Positions 13,601 to 28,600 of a stretch of 64,000 nucleotides of DNA are shown here, piece after piece. The position numbers and the translations under genes were made by a program. The stretch is from contig NC_087063.1 of assembly GCF_963678635.1 (NCBI RefSeq), forward strand, positions 4,812,580 through 4,876,579, given 5' to 3'. The stretch comes from Symsagittifera roscoffensis. Lineage: Eukaryota; Xenacoelomorpha; Acoela; Convolutidae. Numbering within the stretch: position 1 is the first letter of the stretch; each line of letters opens with the position of its first letter. The notes beneath the pieces were generated by a model that saw only the letters and a program-made list of their open reading frames with translations, did not search any database and was not told the origin of the DNA.

Positions 13601-16600
13601 GCACAAAAAATTTTCCATGAATCCGTTGTTGTCAAGCTGGGGTAGTTTATTACACAAGCAAACGCTTGTGTTTACAGTTGCGAGAATACTGTTCAAATGC
13701 GACTTCGTTTTTTAACCTATATCACAAATATCGGTGCCTCTTTTGGAGGCATTTTTACGTCTTTTTGATAGCATGTGCTTTGAGATTGGATTAGTAATCA
13801 GTTTACACAGGTGATACATTTTAACTTGTTAGATAAGCCGACAAAAGCTATTTGTTTCAAACAACACTACAATCATAAAAACTGCATTCAAAAATGTTTC
13901 AACTCAATATTTCTGGCAAAGTTAGTGTGGACACCTTCAGTTAAGTGTGTTCCAAATTATTACATGCAAAATTTTGATTTGCCAGTTGTCAATTTACTAT
14001 TCCTGGCTTAGTATGTTTTCTTTTTTTAAAAATGTTCATTTGGCTTGAATCATTTCGCCTTATTTTTATCGGATTAGGCAACTTATTGTGTCATTTGAAG
14101 TTTTTTTGTGGCTCAATGAGCGTCTACTGCTGTATTGTTGGCTAAGTGGTTGCGTGGTGAAAAGTAAAATTTTATTTAGTACTGGTGGTTGCGTTTCTAG
14201 ATTCGGTTTCCGAAATTTAATTTCACTTTTTCAAAAAAATCATTTTTGACTTTGTTATTTTCATCTCATTTTCTGTTAAAACGTCGTTAATAAAAGTTTT
14301 GTAGGGAGAAATTTTTTTCTTTGAAGTTCGAAAGTTGAAAATTGTTCTTTTTCTTGGTTTCCTCAAATTCTTAGACTTTTTCCTAATTTGTGTTTGCTAT
14401 TTTGGTCTGATTAGTTCAATACTAGACAGAAAATTATCACCATTTTTTATACCTTATTAGCGTGAGAGGACTTTAAAAATCCAAAAAATATGTTTTTTTC
14501 CCCATTTTTGACTTTTTTCAAACATTTTCGGGTAATGTGAAGAAAAATCACAGGGGTATTTTTGTGTGTTGTATAGGGGTTGAAAGAGACAAATCTGCAG
14601 CTGACAAGTGATAAGAGTGACTTGAAGAGTGCAGCGGAGTCTCTGAAGAGAGAGTGTGACTCATTGGAGAAGCGGTGTGCCCAAGTGGAGCAGGAGAGAC
14701 TGAAGATCAAGACACAGTACGAACAGGCTCTAAGGTCCCTCTCTATCCCCCCACCCACGCCCAATCTCGCTCTCCAGTCTCCAATCGGTTAGTTTCAAAC
14801 GTAAATTATTTTTGATTCATTTTTTGTTGGGCGATATATATATATAAAACGCTATAAATTTTGAGTTTTTTTGCAATCCATTTATCATTAATGTTTTCCA
14901 TTTACATATAACCCAAAACAATGAGAAAAATACAATAGAGGTTTAACTAACAAATTGGCCATATATATAAGATAAAAATAAATGGCCGATTTGTTAGTTT
15001 AACCTCTGTTATATTTTACTCATCGTTTTGGGAAAACTTAACTAAATCAAAGTATGAATTGTATTTTGGCAAGTTCGATGTCGCAATTCAAAACTCCTGT
15101 TTTTTCAGGAAAAGCGGAATTTTTAAATTTCATTCTGCTGATTACCCTAGCTACCTAACCTTATTTTCTATTAATTTATTTTTGCATGTAAAAGGAAAAA
15201 ATAAATGGCCAATTTGTTAGTTAAACCTCTATTATATAGAAATTTTTAAATTTGTTTTGAGGTTGTTTTTGAAAGCTCACTACAGATTTGCCTGGTAGTG
15301 CCATCATCAAATGGTAGTTTTCTTGAGTCCTTTCTTTTTGCTAAATAAGTTTGAATAAACATAATTTTCTCTCTCCAACAAATTTTTGACAATATAATGA
15401 AGAATCATATCAAACAGACTAAGGGCAGACTGTTAAGTGGAAATTATTCCCGTTGTCTGTCCTCGAGTCTCTTTTCATAAAGTAAGGTGCGAGTAAATTC
15501 TTGATGTAATTTTTGTTGAATTTTTGTTCCGACTTTCGATACGAACGTAACGGAATATTTGTGCTCGGGGTGGTTTTTTTTTTCAGACAAATTTCGACTT
15601 TTTAACTAGCCATTTTGGACGGAATTTTTTTATATCATTCAAAAGCTATTGTTGTCCTGAGCTTGAATTTGAAAATATATTTTAGCTGTGATCATTTTTC
15701 ATAAAGTTACGGGGGTTTGAAGACTGCCATTTTGGCCAATTTGGGACAATTAACGCGCGACAAATTTCGCGCTATTAACGCGTAAGCGGAGATTTAATCC
15801 GTCTTAGAAATTGTTCCAAATTGGTTCAATGATGCTTTTATGCCATAATTGATTTGTTAATAGGCGCAAAATATATCACTTTGTACTTAATATGACGTGT
15901 AGGGGGATGTTTTTACATAAAGTCTCAAATTTTTTCAAATTTTTTTTTATTTTATCTATTACATTGAAATTTTTCATTTTATTAATGCTCCATAGACCTT
16001 AAAAGGCAGTCGGAACATTCAGGGCTTCGCCCTGATACGAGCAGTCTTGTCTTACTTTGAAATGATTAGGAGAAATAAATTTCTTTCTTTCTCCATATGT
16101 AAAAGGAAAAAATAAATGTGAACAAGACTGCTCGTATCAGGGTGAAGCCCTGAATGTTCCGACTGCCTTTTAAGGTTTATGGGCAGTAATAACATAAAAA
16201 AAATTGAATGAAATAAAACAAAATGAAAATTTTTTTTCTCAAAAATTTTGAAATTTTTTTGTGAAAATTATCCCCCCAACGCCATATAAAGTACAAAAGG
16301 ATAGATTTCGTTCCTTGTAACAAATCAATTATGGCAAATAAGCTTCGTTCGACCAATTTGGATTAATTTCTAATACGGATAAATTCTCCGCTTACGCGTT
16401 AATAGCGCGAATTATATATTGCTCGTTAATTGTCCCAAATTGGTCAAAATGGCCAACATGACAATCTTTAAACCCTCATAACTTTACGAAAAATGATCAC
16501 AGGTAAAATATCTTTTCAAATTTAGGCTCAGGACAACAATACCTTTCGAATTATATAAAAAAATCGGTCAAAAATTGCTAGTTGAAAAGTCGAAATTTGG

Positions 16601-19600
16601 AAGAAAAAAAAACGACCCCGAGCACAAATATTCCGTTACTTTCGTATCGAAAGTCGGAACAAATAGAATGGAAATTATTGTATTTCGATAAGACGACATA
16701 GGTTGAAAACAATTAACTAAACAAAAGTGTAAATTTTTGGAAAGCTTCCTTTCTCTATCATAGGTTTTTTTTCGATGAAAGCCTTGATGAAGATATGATT
16801 TCATTCCGCCGATTGAAACTCTTTTTAAATTCGGTTAAATTGTCTAGTGATTTGGACTTGGGAACGATGGAATAGGGTAATATGTGCTGCAACCCATCTC
16901 GTTGGAAACACAGATATATTGAATCATAAACTTAAAATCATACTAGCGTTTTTATCACCCGTCCTTAAAAAATTCGATTGCGATTAAAAAGTTCATATTA
17001 TTTCAGAGCTGCCATCGAAAGAAAAAATGCGAGACGACAGTACGATGCTGCTGCTGCAGACTCCGAATCGCCTCAGTCTGGGAGAGTCCCCAGTTGTGGA
17101 TGCCAAATCACACTCCACCCAATTTTCTCGTCCTGCTGAAACTACCAAGTCGACCCTATCGCCAATTTCAGACTGCAACGAAGGTCAGTTTAACTATAAT
17201 AATATTAAGTTGTTGTCAAGTTTAGTTTGTTACGAAGATGATATTTTATAATTCATTATTTGCCAACCACCGAACTTGAAAGGAAGCTGAAGGCTTTGCA
17301 GCCTGTTTGAAAGCGCCATGTGAAATGATACGATGGCCAATTTAGTACTTAACTATACAATTTGTATTTAAAAATGTCTTTGTAAATACCTTAGATTTTC
17401 GGTAGAAAGTTTATAATTTGAAATATTTTTGCCACAAATTTTGTTCAATTTTGATAGTTACCCTGTTGTTAATATTCAAATTTAGTTTTTTGGAACATTA
17501 AAAAGCCATATGAAGATTCGCAGTCACAAATTTATAGCTCAAACATCGTTTTAGCGGATGGTCAAAACGCAAATGCGGAAGAGATCAACGTATCAAACGA
17601 GTCTGAAGAAATCTACCACAGTTTCAATGATGAGAATGAAATAGAATTGGACGTCGATGATGGCGGGAATCATGGCCCTGGTTTGGAGAGAGGAGGCCCC
17701 AGGAATCGGTTTAAAGATGCAGAGAAGATGGAATTGATGGAACTTAACCAGTCGCTGAAGGACTTTATCGTCCAATGCAACAACCTATCTGCTCAGGTAA
17801 ATAAGCTTAAGCGGACATAGCTGATTTCTGGTTTAATTTTTCTCTCACAATATTTCTGAGTTCTGCTTTTTTATTGGTAATGCGAATAGTTTAATTAGGG
17901 TAAAGATGTTTTATCTGACGTTTTAGGCGCTCGACATGACCTCTAAGAATGATTGGCGTCTAGACCTTCTTAAATGTGTGCAGAATATCTTCATACACGA
18001 ACAACAGCTGATCACTAACGAGGCCAGAACACTCGAAGATAAAATCAACCAATCACATTCCTCCAAATCTTCGAACTCAACTGAGTTGAAAAAATGTAGA
18101 GAAGAGTTGGAAAAGTTAAATAAAAGAGTAGAAAGGTTGACAAAAGTCATTCAAGAAGGAGTCTCCCAAATTCGAGTTGCAGATAGAGTTTCTCTGATAA
18201 ATGAGGTGAAAGATCTGAAGAAACGATTGAACTCGAAGAGCAGTTCGGGGTCAAGAAAGGGGTCAAGCTCAGAGGAACCGAAAGGTCGATCACAAGATTC
18301 GTCTATAGTTGCAAAGTTAGTCTATCTATTTTCATTTTGCCGACATGATAGAAAAGCTATTGTGAAAAAACTAGATGCTTTAAAACAGGCAGACTCTAAT
18401 AATACGAGTCGAGGGCAAGCTGGAAATATTAATCCAATTTTGACTTTGACTTTCAAGTGATCTGAATGTTTGACTTAACATAAGTATTTAGTGTCAGCTA
18501 TTTAATAGTTCCTGTTATATTTCTGTTTAACTAATATCACAAAATATTGAAGGTGAGTAAGAATTTATTTTGACCCCACTACCTGGAGAAGGCAAAATTT
18601 TTAATTTTGAGCAAAATAATGCATCCAATGCATGTCAACCAGAGATTTTAGCTTATGTATTTTTATGTACAAATGTTAAAAAAACGAATAAGTTTTATGA
18701 CTTTTTCCTTTCAATTTTCGTTCCGAAGTTGTGGAGTAAAAAGGATTCTGGTGTTTTTTCCATTTACCACAAATGAACATATGAAGTTGAGTGATATATA
18801 ATATTGGAGCTATTAGTGGTGCTACGAACTGCAATGAAGAATACCGAAACTGTATATGATTTCCGCGTTTTCGATGAGTATATTATCTGGTATTTTGTTT
18901 TCAGACTTTTTTTTGAAATTGATGTTCCAGGCAATCATTTTAAGCAAATAAACAACCATTAATTTTAAGGACGCCAGTTAATTAGCTGTTGTATAGAGGC
19001 CTTCACCCGACGCCCTCATATCAAAAATTGAAAAAAAAGAGTTTTTTTTATGTTAATTGCACAGCAACCAGCTAATGGACTGCTAACCGGCTAAGGTAAC
19101 TGAGATCCCAATTCGAAGAAGCTTGATATATCTCACGTCGGTGAGAGAAGTGATAAATTAAGCAAGCTTTCTTTCGCAAAGGCTGACACGCTCGTTTTCT
19201 TGAAAAGTAAAATTTGAGTACTTGGTTCGTAGGTATAAAGTTTTTGACTTCTTTTTTGAAATAGTTTTTTTTTGTTTTTAGTCGGCTTAATGTTTTTTAT
19301 TTTGTGTGTAATATTTTTATCCGTGCGATAAGCATAGGTATTGCAATCGGGTAATAGATTTTTTCCCCGTAAACAACTTTGTTCACAGGATGACTGAAAT
19401 TCGGTCATCTGCATTTTCATTTCGACCGAAGTTGCGCACATATTAGCTGTATTTCAACAACTGTTATAGAGATATTGTAGTGATTCTTGCTTTACAGCTG
19501 AAAAAATTTTAGATATAAGTTGATTTGTCGCCTCTATTGATTTTGTCCCAATTTTTGTCAGCTTTCTGGCCGAGTGTGATATTTCTGTAACTTTTTGGTA

Positions 19601-22600
19601 CACTTTTGAATACTTTCTTCTTCATTTGAAATTTTTTTTTCTTTTAACTCGCCCTTCTTTAAGAGTGATGAACGTGGTGAACACTCTCATATAGGTTTTG
19701 CTGTTTTTTTTCAGGAATAGTCCTAAAATATGCATAAAAGTCTCTAATAACTACAGATGCGCAATCATACATATTGATGCATTTATGAATGCACTTAGGT
19801 ATTTATGTTTTTAGTGCAATTGAAGTTCATCTGCTGAAAGTGCTGTAAATAGCACGCTCCAAGTACGAACGTGGAGATGACGCGAAAAAACGTGAACGAT
19901 TTCTAGTTTTGAAAGTGGAATTTAATTTTTAGATTTCCTGCGGAATAAAAACTTTACCTGTTGATCCAGTTTTCTCAAGTTGGGTTAATGTTATCAGAAA
20001 AGCGGCAGTCATAAATCCTTCTAGTAATACAAAGAGCTTAAAGGTCATCGATATTTTTCTTTGAAATTCGAAAATTGATCTTCGAGATTTTTTCAACAAA
20101 GTCAGTATTTTTTTTTTCATTTTTACTTGCGTTCATTACTCTTTTCCAATCTTCGATCGACTATAATCATCAGTGTCATTTTTTTTGCTATCGCTAGTGG
20201 TGTGAATATCCACTTTGCCTCTGTGTTACGAGATTTACATAACAGTGATTTTATGCACTTCAGGTTGGAGCAGAAAGTGCAGCAGTTGGAGAGTGAGTTG
20301 CGTGAACAACAGGTGGTAGGGTGTGATCTAAATACCAGATTGAGACTAGAGAGCGGCAGGTGTGAAGAGGCCACTGACCAGCTGAAGAAACTGAGCAGGG
20401 AGTTGAACAAATTGAGAAGTGATCATCACCCGAATAAAGGGGGAGTTGGAGAGGACCCGAACGCGACTTATAGATTAAACGAGGTCAGTGCAGCGTTTTA
20501 AGTGTGAATGAACTAAGAGAAGGCACCAATGTAGCTGTTTTATCATTTATTTTATTTTAATGAAAATTTTAATTTAGTTTCATCAGAAATGTTTGCTTGA
20601 AAGGGTTTCAAGGTTAGGTTTTTTCTTAGAAACTCGAAAAGTTGAAAAATGTGCAGAAACAATGATTGATAGTTTGTGTTGGATATGTTTTTAAGGGTCA
20701 AGCATAAAGCTAATCAGCTTATTGAGGCGTGACTATAAAATTGCCAGCATACAATGAAGTTGGTAAACTAGTTCAACTTTAGCCACGAATTACAGAATAG
20801 ATTTCAAGTGGAATTTCAAGTCGATCAGCAAAAATCAGCAGGTGCACTGCTAAGTTAGCACGGTGCACCTCTTCAATCCACCTTCACAAGATCTACAGCT
20901 CTTTTTGTTAATTAATTGTGGGTCTCAGAAAAGTTCCATTGCTAGTGAATACGTATATAGTGGGCATTATGTAGCAACTTTCAGACTTTTCATTTAAATT
21001 TGAAAGAAAGAATAAGATTGATAATGTTAGCATCTTCTGAAATGCGAATCCATTGCTGAGTCTCCGCCTCTTAGTCGAGAGGTAGATGGTTCGAGGCACA
21101 CCATGTTCCGTGTTAATTGGCTGCAGTCGAGACAGTAATTCTCAGCCCAAAAAAAATTCAGAAAAGTAATTCTGGAGTTCTTAACCAAGTGCTCAATGTT
21201 GGTTCTCTATAAAGAGCAGAGTAGCTGTTACGTTAATCCTATCCCCAGTGAATAAAAGATAATAATATAGTGGTTGTCAGTAAATTAAAGAGCTGAAGAG
21301 CTCGTTCATTAGTCCTATTTTTAGTAAATATAAGATATTAATATTAATCTTGAGTTTATTTGTCTTCTTAGACTGAGGAGAATCGAGAGATAGGAGGTGG
21401 AGAATTGAACCACATGCGGGAGGTCTGTGCTCAGTTGGAGAAGAACCTCGACCAAGAGAAGCAGACCGTGAGAGGTAAGAGTATAGAGAATCGACCAGCT
21501 GTCTCTTAGATTCGAAATGATCCTGATTGTTGAAACTTTTTGGGTAAGGTTTTTTTTTACTTTTTCGGATGGTTAGAGATTTTTTCTACGATTATCCGCG
21601 CATATGTAGCCTAAACCGCGGTCTCTGTTTTGGCAACTTAAGCTCCTCAAAGGATAATTGATATTGTAAAAAAAATAGCCTTACCTACAGAGATCTGACA
21701 TTGCTTTTAGATCTTAAACGCGAGGTGAACAAAGAACGAGAGAAGAGTACTGCATTCGAGGCTGAGGCAGACATGCACAAGAACTACGCGAATGAAATTA
21801 TGTCTGAGTTAAACCACTTAGAGCAGAAGACTGTGTATGAGTTAAATGACAAGTTGACCTCTCTTCAGACTCAACTGAAAGCGTCGGAGAATAATTTGTG
21901 GGAGAAGAATAGAGCATTTAATATCGCAAGGAATACGATCAGTGATCTAACAAATCAGCTGGAGTCATCTAAGTGTGGGTTCTCAGATTGTTATCTGATT
22001 AATACTTTTAGATTTGTGTTAAGATCGGAGATGAAGTTTCTTAGATCTGAGGCAATAGTTATTCGATTTTATGAATATTTTTTTTTGGTATAGAAATGCC
22101 ACTCAGTGATTTTTTAGAGTGGTTCGCTGGTATCACATGGCCTTCCTGGTGGCGGGGGTGTCATCTTTTTTTCCGTATCCGGATCGCCTTTTTAGTCGTC
22201 TTTCATTTCTTGTCTGTTTAGTTGAACTGGGAGAGACGAGGACGAACAACTTGCAGCTGGATTTGAGGTGTAAGAATCTCGAGAAGAGTGAGAAGGAGAT
22301 GGCAAGGAGACTGCAGGTGAAGGAGTCGGAGATGAAGTCGATGGAGAGGAGTCTCAAACTAGCACAGAACAGGTACTCATTGCAAACTACACAAAAAGAT
22401 ATATTTCAGGAACTGTATTATCAGAAATGTATTATTTAAGTTTTATTTAATATCAATTTGCAAAAAGTCAATTTATTTAATTTTTTGCCGAAAGTTTAAT
22501 TTGACATACCTTTTTTGAAACTCCTACCCAAAAAAGGTCAGAAAAAATTATATGTATCATAATAATAATAATAATATAATTTAGTAAGTACATAATGTCA

Positions 22601-25600
22601 AAAATGTCAAAATGTTGGTGAACTTCAATTTTTTTTGTAAATCTATTTGTCTATGAGTAGGTAGTTGCATTTTGTAGTGCAGATTGTTCAATATTTTTGA
22701 ATGTGTTGGTCCGATAAAAAGATACTGGTAAGGTTGACAGTTTTCTGGCTTTTCAAACATTTTGAACTTAATAGCTTACCGTCTCTGCCGACAGGTCTCG
22801 AACGCTGGATATCAACCTTCACTTTTTTTCATTGTCTATCAGCAAAAAATTGTAATTATCAAATGCTGTAATTTAATCAAATTTACATCAAAATTTTACT
22901 ACAACTTTCAACAGATTGGCGGTTTTTAAAGTAAGTTTTGGCCTTAAATGTCTGAAATGCACACCGATTTCCACAAAACTATTTTCTCAAGTCAGTCAAT
23001 TAGTCGGGATTTTTCTAGGCTTATAATCGGAAGAGCCGGACTCTTGGGGGACTGCGTAGTTGCCGGAAGTTGATAAGCATCCAATTTTAGAAATATTCCG
23101 ACCCAGAAATGTAACTTTGCAAGTATTTTTATGTTTTTTTTTTCAAATTATAGAACGGAACAGTCTTGTCATCTGCGCAGGTTGGTTTTATTGCACTGAT
23201 AATTTGACCATGAAATTTAGTTTGTACGAATGACTGTTGTTTTTGCACGGTTTTTGATCTAATTATTTAAACATTGTTGATTATTTTAAGCCACCGTTGG
23301 TCATCATTGGTATTAAGAGTCGATAATCGTAGTTCAGATTCATATATAGGTCGCGATGATTTTTTTCCGGAGAAATTTGGAAATTTGTTCCGGCTCATAT
23401 TTACTTTTTTGCGGTTTGACTTTTGATTTCTTTTACGTTTCTTTTCATTTCCTTTGTTAAAACTCGCCCGAGGGAAAAAGAGCCCGGCCTGAGGGCACGA
23501 AGTGCCCGAGTGCGGCTCTTTTGCGCGAGGCCATCTTCAACTATATTCTAACTGTTAAAGAGTATGTTGCGGAGGGAAAGATGCCAGAAAATTGTGAAAG
23601 AGCCCGGAAAAGTGCGCGAAACTTAGCAAATTTATTTTTTCATTCATGCGTTCTAATAATTCATTTTTCAATCATGCCTTGTCGTGAAAGAACATGAGTG
23701 AAAGAGCAAAAACATACTCTTCTAAACATCAAAAATGTAAAGGTCACGAAAAACGTCATACACTTCTAGGTTTGAAAATGGAAATTAATTTTCAGGTTTC
23801 CTAGCGAAATATAAGATATACCTATTGATACAGTTTTCTCGAATTGGATTATTTCAATCAAAAAAGTGTCAATCATAGATTGTTGTAGAAATTCAAATAG
23901 CTTTAGGAAAATATATCTTTTTTTCGAAAATAAAAGTTTTTCAAAAAAAGTAGGTCAATTTTTTTTCTGTTTATTTGCGTTCATTGACTTTTTTCCAACT
24001 GTCTGTTGGCTGTGTTTTTTTCCCATTTGTTGGAGTTTAAAACATGGCAAACTTTATTGCAATCGTTTTTCGTGAAAAACTGCCGAAATCTGATAAATCT
24101 TTTTGCGTAACTAATGGCTAATTACTGAATTATTTAACCAACTTTTATGTTCAGTTAGATTCTTATGGTGCTCAGATCTCTTTATTCAAACACGAGCACG
24201 ACTATTATTTGATTGAAAGTAATCGTATATTGTTCCGATAATTGAAAATGGGGAGAAAATTTGTATTCGGGTGTTTTTTTTCACGCAAAATCAGGTACCA
24301 CAATAATCATCGGACTGGGTTGAGCGATATATCATATTAAAGCCCCTTACATTCGTGACTCGAACCATTGTAAAAAATTTTAAAAAAATCCAGTGTCGAA
24401 AAAAATCGGTTTGAATTTTTAGCTTTTTATTTCGAGCGAATAAAGCGAGCGTGCAGGCTTACAACGAGCAGGCTTACTAAATTAATGCATTAAAATCGGG
24501 ATTTTTCTAGGCTTATAATCGGAAGAGCCGGACTCTTGGGGGACTGCGTAGTTGCCGGAAGTTGATAAGCATCCAATTTTAGAAATATTCCGACCCAGAA
24601 ATGTAACTTTGCAAGTATTTTTATGTTTTTTTTTTTCAAATTATAGAACGGAACAGTCTTGTCATCTGCGCAGGTTGGTTTTATTGCACTGATAATTTGA
24701 CCATGAAATTTAGTTTGTACGAATGACTGTTGTTTTTGCACGGTTTTTGATCTAATTATTTAAACATTGTTGATTATTTTAAGCCACCGTTGGTCATCAT
24801 TGGTATTAAGAGTCGATAATCGTAGTTCAGATTCATATATAGGTCGCGATGATTTTTTTCCGGAGAAATTTGGAAATTTGTTCCGGCTCATATTTACTTT
24901 TTTGCGGTTTGACTTTTGATTTCTTTTACGTTTCTTTTCATTTCCTTTGTTAAAACTCGCCCGAGGGAAAAAGAGCCCGGCCTGAGGGCACGAAGTGCCC
25001 GAGTGCGGCTCTTTTGCGCGAGGCCATCTTCAACTATATTCTAACTGTTAAAGAGTATGTTGCGGAGGGAAAGATGCCAGAAAATTGTGAAAGAGCCCGG
25101 AAAAGTGCGCGAAACTTAGCAAATTTATTTTTTCATTCATGCGTTCTAATAATTCATTTTTCAATCATGCCTTGTCGTGAAAGAACATGAGTGAAAGAGC
25201 AAAAACATACTCTTCTAAACATCAAAAATGTAAAGGTCACGAAAAACGTCATACACTTCTAGGTTTGAAAATGGAAATTAATTTTCAGGTTTCCTAGCGA
25301 AATATAAGATATACCTATTGATACAGTTTTCTCGAATTGGATTATTTCAATCAAAAAAGTGTCAATCATAGATTGTTGTAGAAATTCAAATAGCTTTAGG
25401 AAAATATATCTTTTTTTCGAAAATAAAAGTTTTTCAAAAAAAGTAGGTCAATTTTTTTTCTGTTTATTTGCGTTCATTGACTTTTTTCCAACTGTCTGTT
25501 GGCTGTGTTTTTTTCCCATTTGTTGGAGTTTAAAACATGGCAAACTTTATTGCAATCGTTTTTCGTGAAAAACTGCCGAAATCTGATAAATCTTTTTGCG

Positions 25601-28600
25601 TAACTAATGGCTAATTACTGAATTATTTAACCAACTTTTATGTTCAGTTAGATTCTTATGGTGCTCAGATCTCTTTATTCAAACACGAGCACGACTATTA
25701 TTTGATTGAAAGTAATCGTATATTGTTCCGATAATTGAAAATGGGGAGAAAATTTGTATTCGGGTGTTTTTTTTTCACGCAAAATCAGGTACCACAATAA
25801 TCATCGGACTGGGTTGAGCGATATATCATATTAAAGCCCCTTACATTCGTGACTCGAACCATTGTAAAAAATTTAAAAAAAATCCAGTGTCGAAAAAAAT
25901 CGGTTTGAATTTTTAGCTTTTTATTTCGAGCGAATAAAGCGAGCGTGCAGGCTTACAACGAGCAGGCTTACTAAATTAATGCATTAAAATTGCATTAATG
26001 CAATGATTTTTTTAAATTTTAGTCATTTTTCTACAATTTTTTTGTCCAGTTCGCCTACACTACTATGATTGACGACACTGCCTAAATTGTAGTTTTTAAT
26101 CAGATCCTTTTATCAGACCGCGCCGAAAAAAACTACTTTAATTTGAAAAAAAAGTTTTTGTAGTTTTTAATGATTATCAGAACATTCTGTGCTACTTACT
26201 CAGTAACCGGCTGTCCTCCTTACTTGTATTTATTGACTGATTAGCAAAAGTAGCAAATGGACCAGCCTTTTAATATGTGTGTCGATCAGCGTGCTCATGT
26301 AAAAAAATGGAATGTGAAGATTCGCTATTTCACGTTATGGTTATTGCCCTAGCGAACTTTAGTGAGCGTTAGTGTTATACCACGACTAACCTTTTTTCTA
26401 ACCTAAATCGCAAACATTGGTGCCACTTTTAAGGCACCTATACGGTTTATTGATATCATGTGCTTTGACATTTGAACAGTAATAAGTTAATACACTTGAT
26501 GCATTTAAATTCATCCAATGAACCGAATAAAAGCTATTGGTTTCAAATGACACAATAATAATAAGAACTCGAATTCAGAAGTATTTTAACTCATTAAATT
26601 TAGCAATTTTTTGAAATGCATAATTTATACATAATGCGGTTTTCTGCTTTCCAATTTATTACATGTAAAATTAGTGTGGATACCTTCAGTTTTTTATATT
26701 CCAAACTATTACTTGCAAAATTGTGTCTATTTTTCTTAGGTGCAACTTTTGCTGCATTGTATTGGCAATTTGTTAGCATATTTAGCTGCTTTATTTGTGA
26801 CTAGTGTTTGCGGGTTGTTAAGTTTTCGTGGCCGAGAGGGCAGGGCGTGAGACTCGAATTCTCGAGGTCGCAAGTTCGAAGACAATACATTACTAATTCA
26901 AGGCTTATTTCGATCTGTTTTTATTTCACTTAAAGCTGCTTTCTTGTCGTATTCTGACTAATGTTTGCGAAGAGAAGCTTCGCCTCTGTGTCCAAAGTTG
27001 CTTTTTTGAACAGCGCGCACTTAGCCGAATTTTAGATTAGGTGAATGTAAATTTTCGGCTGACAATAAAAAAAGGGTTTTCGAAATTAATTGAAACTCTA
27101 GGCTAAGTTATTTTTCATCTGAAAGCACATTAAATTGAAGCAATTTTTACATGCAATTATGTACACATGCTAATCGCTACACTCACAAGTATCACTGCTT
27201 TTCATTACGATGTTATTGATAGATGCAACGACATGGAGTGTTCGCGTGACTCGCGAGTGAGCAAATTGGAGCGGGAGGCGGACACGAGAGAAGGCCAGTT
27301 GGAGGAGGCCAGAGCAGACAAGGCCAGACTGCAGAGACAGGTGGACTCTATTAGTGAACAGGTGGACACTTGTAAACTACACATCCAGAAACTCACGCTG
27401 TCCAAAGAGTCCAACGAGGTAGGCAACGTCAAAACTCCTCATAGCGAAAAGATTCTTCGGCTCCAATAATTTTGCATGCGTAGTGTTAGTAAAAGCATAA
27501 ATACAAATTAAAGTCGAATAATTTTACTATCGAATTTTACAGTCGAATTTTACTGATTAATGGTGAAAAAGGAAAACTGTACGGGGAAACATTGGTATTG
27601 TGGAATGTGAAGTTCAATTGAAATTAATGCATATTGTGAAATTGTGGCAACAATGTTTGTTTACGCTTGCGATTAGCAAGCGTTATCAAACTGGAATATA
27701 GACTTTTTTCGGGTTAACAACTTGTGTAACAGAATCACTTGTATCTTGGTTCATAATGAGTTCAAACTTCTAAGCATTCCCGGCAAACTTAGCCTTGGAA
27801 GTAACGAATATGACTGGGACGGTATAGGTCCTAGGTTCGAATCTGACCAGGACCTGTTTTTCCAACAAGAAATATTCTGTTTCAAATACAATTGTCGGCC
27901 AATTATTTTTCTGCTTATCTGTTGTCGGCATAGTTGCCACACCTTGGAATCGTTTTTTTTTGCTGCGCGCATTTTTTTTATGTTTCTTTTAGTGTTTGAT
28001 TCACTCCTACAATTTGTAATTTTACTTGCCTTGATTTCGGATTTCCTTTTTATAAGAGTCTTGCTGATTTTTTTGTTTGTTTTTTTTTTGTAAGGAAAAA
28101 GTTTTATAATTTGTTCACGCTCAATTTTGATTTTTCGCGGCTTGAACTGCGTTTTGTTTTAAGTTCAGTGCATTTCCATTGTTAAAAGGAAGGCACATTC
28201 CACTATTGCACAGCAAAATGGTAAAGGTCGCCAAAAAGGTGATCGGCTTCTAATTTCGAAAATGGAAATTAATTATCAGATTTCCCAGCGAAACGAAAGT
28301 TTTAACTATTGATCCAGTTTTCTCAAATTGGGTTAACTTTAACAAAAAAGTGTCCATCATAAATTGTTTTACAAATTCAGACCTTTAAGGTCATCTCATT
28401 TTTTTCCGAAATTTGAAATGTGAAAAATTTTTGAAAAAACAAGTCGGTTTTTTTTCAGTTTCTTTGCGTTCATTACTCTTTTCCAACTCTCAGTTGGCTA
28501 TGTTTTTTTGTTTAGCTGAAAAAATCCTCCGCCCAAATTATTTGGCCTATTTTTTGTCGGTCTAGTAGCCTAATTTTGGATCATAATGAATTCAAACTGC

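Noticed and set aside
23866-24075. Phe/Ile-rich 69-residue frame, repeated at 25359
   Set aside because: Lies inside repeat R2; duplicated only because the whole 1.49 kb unit is duplicated.
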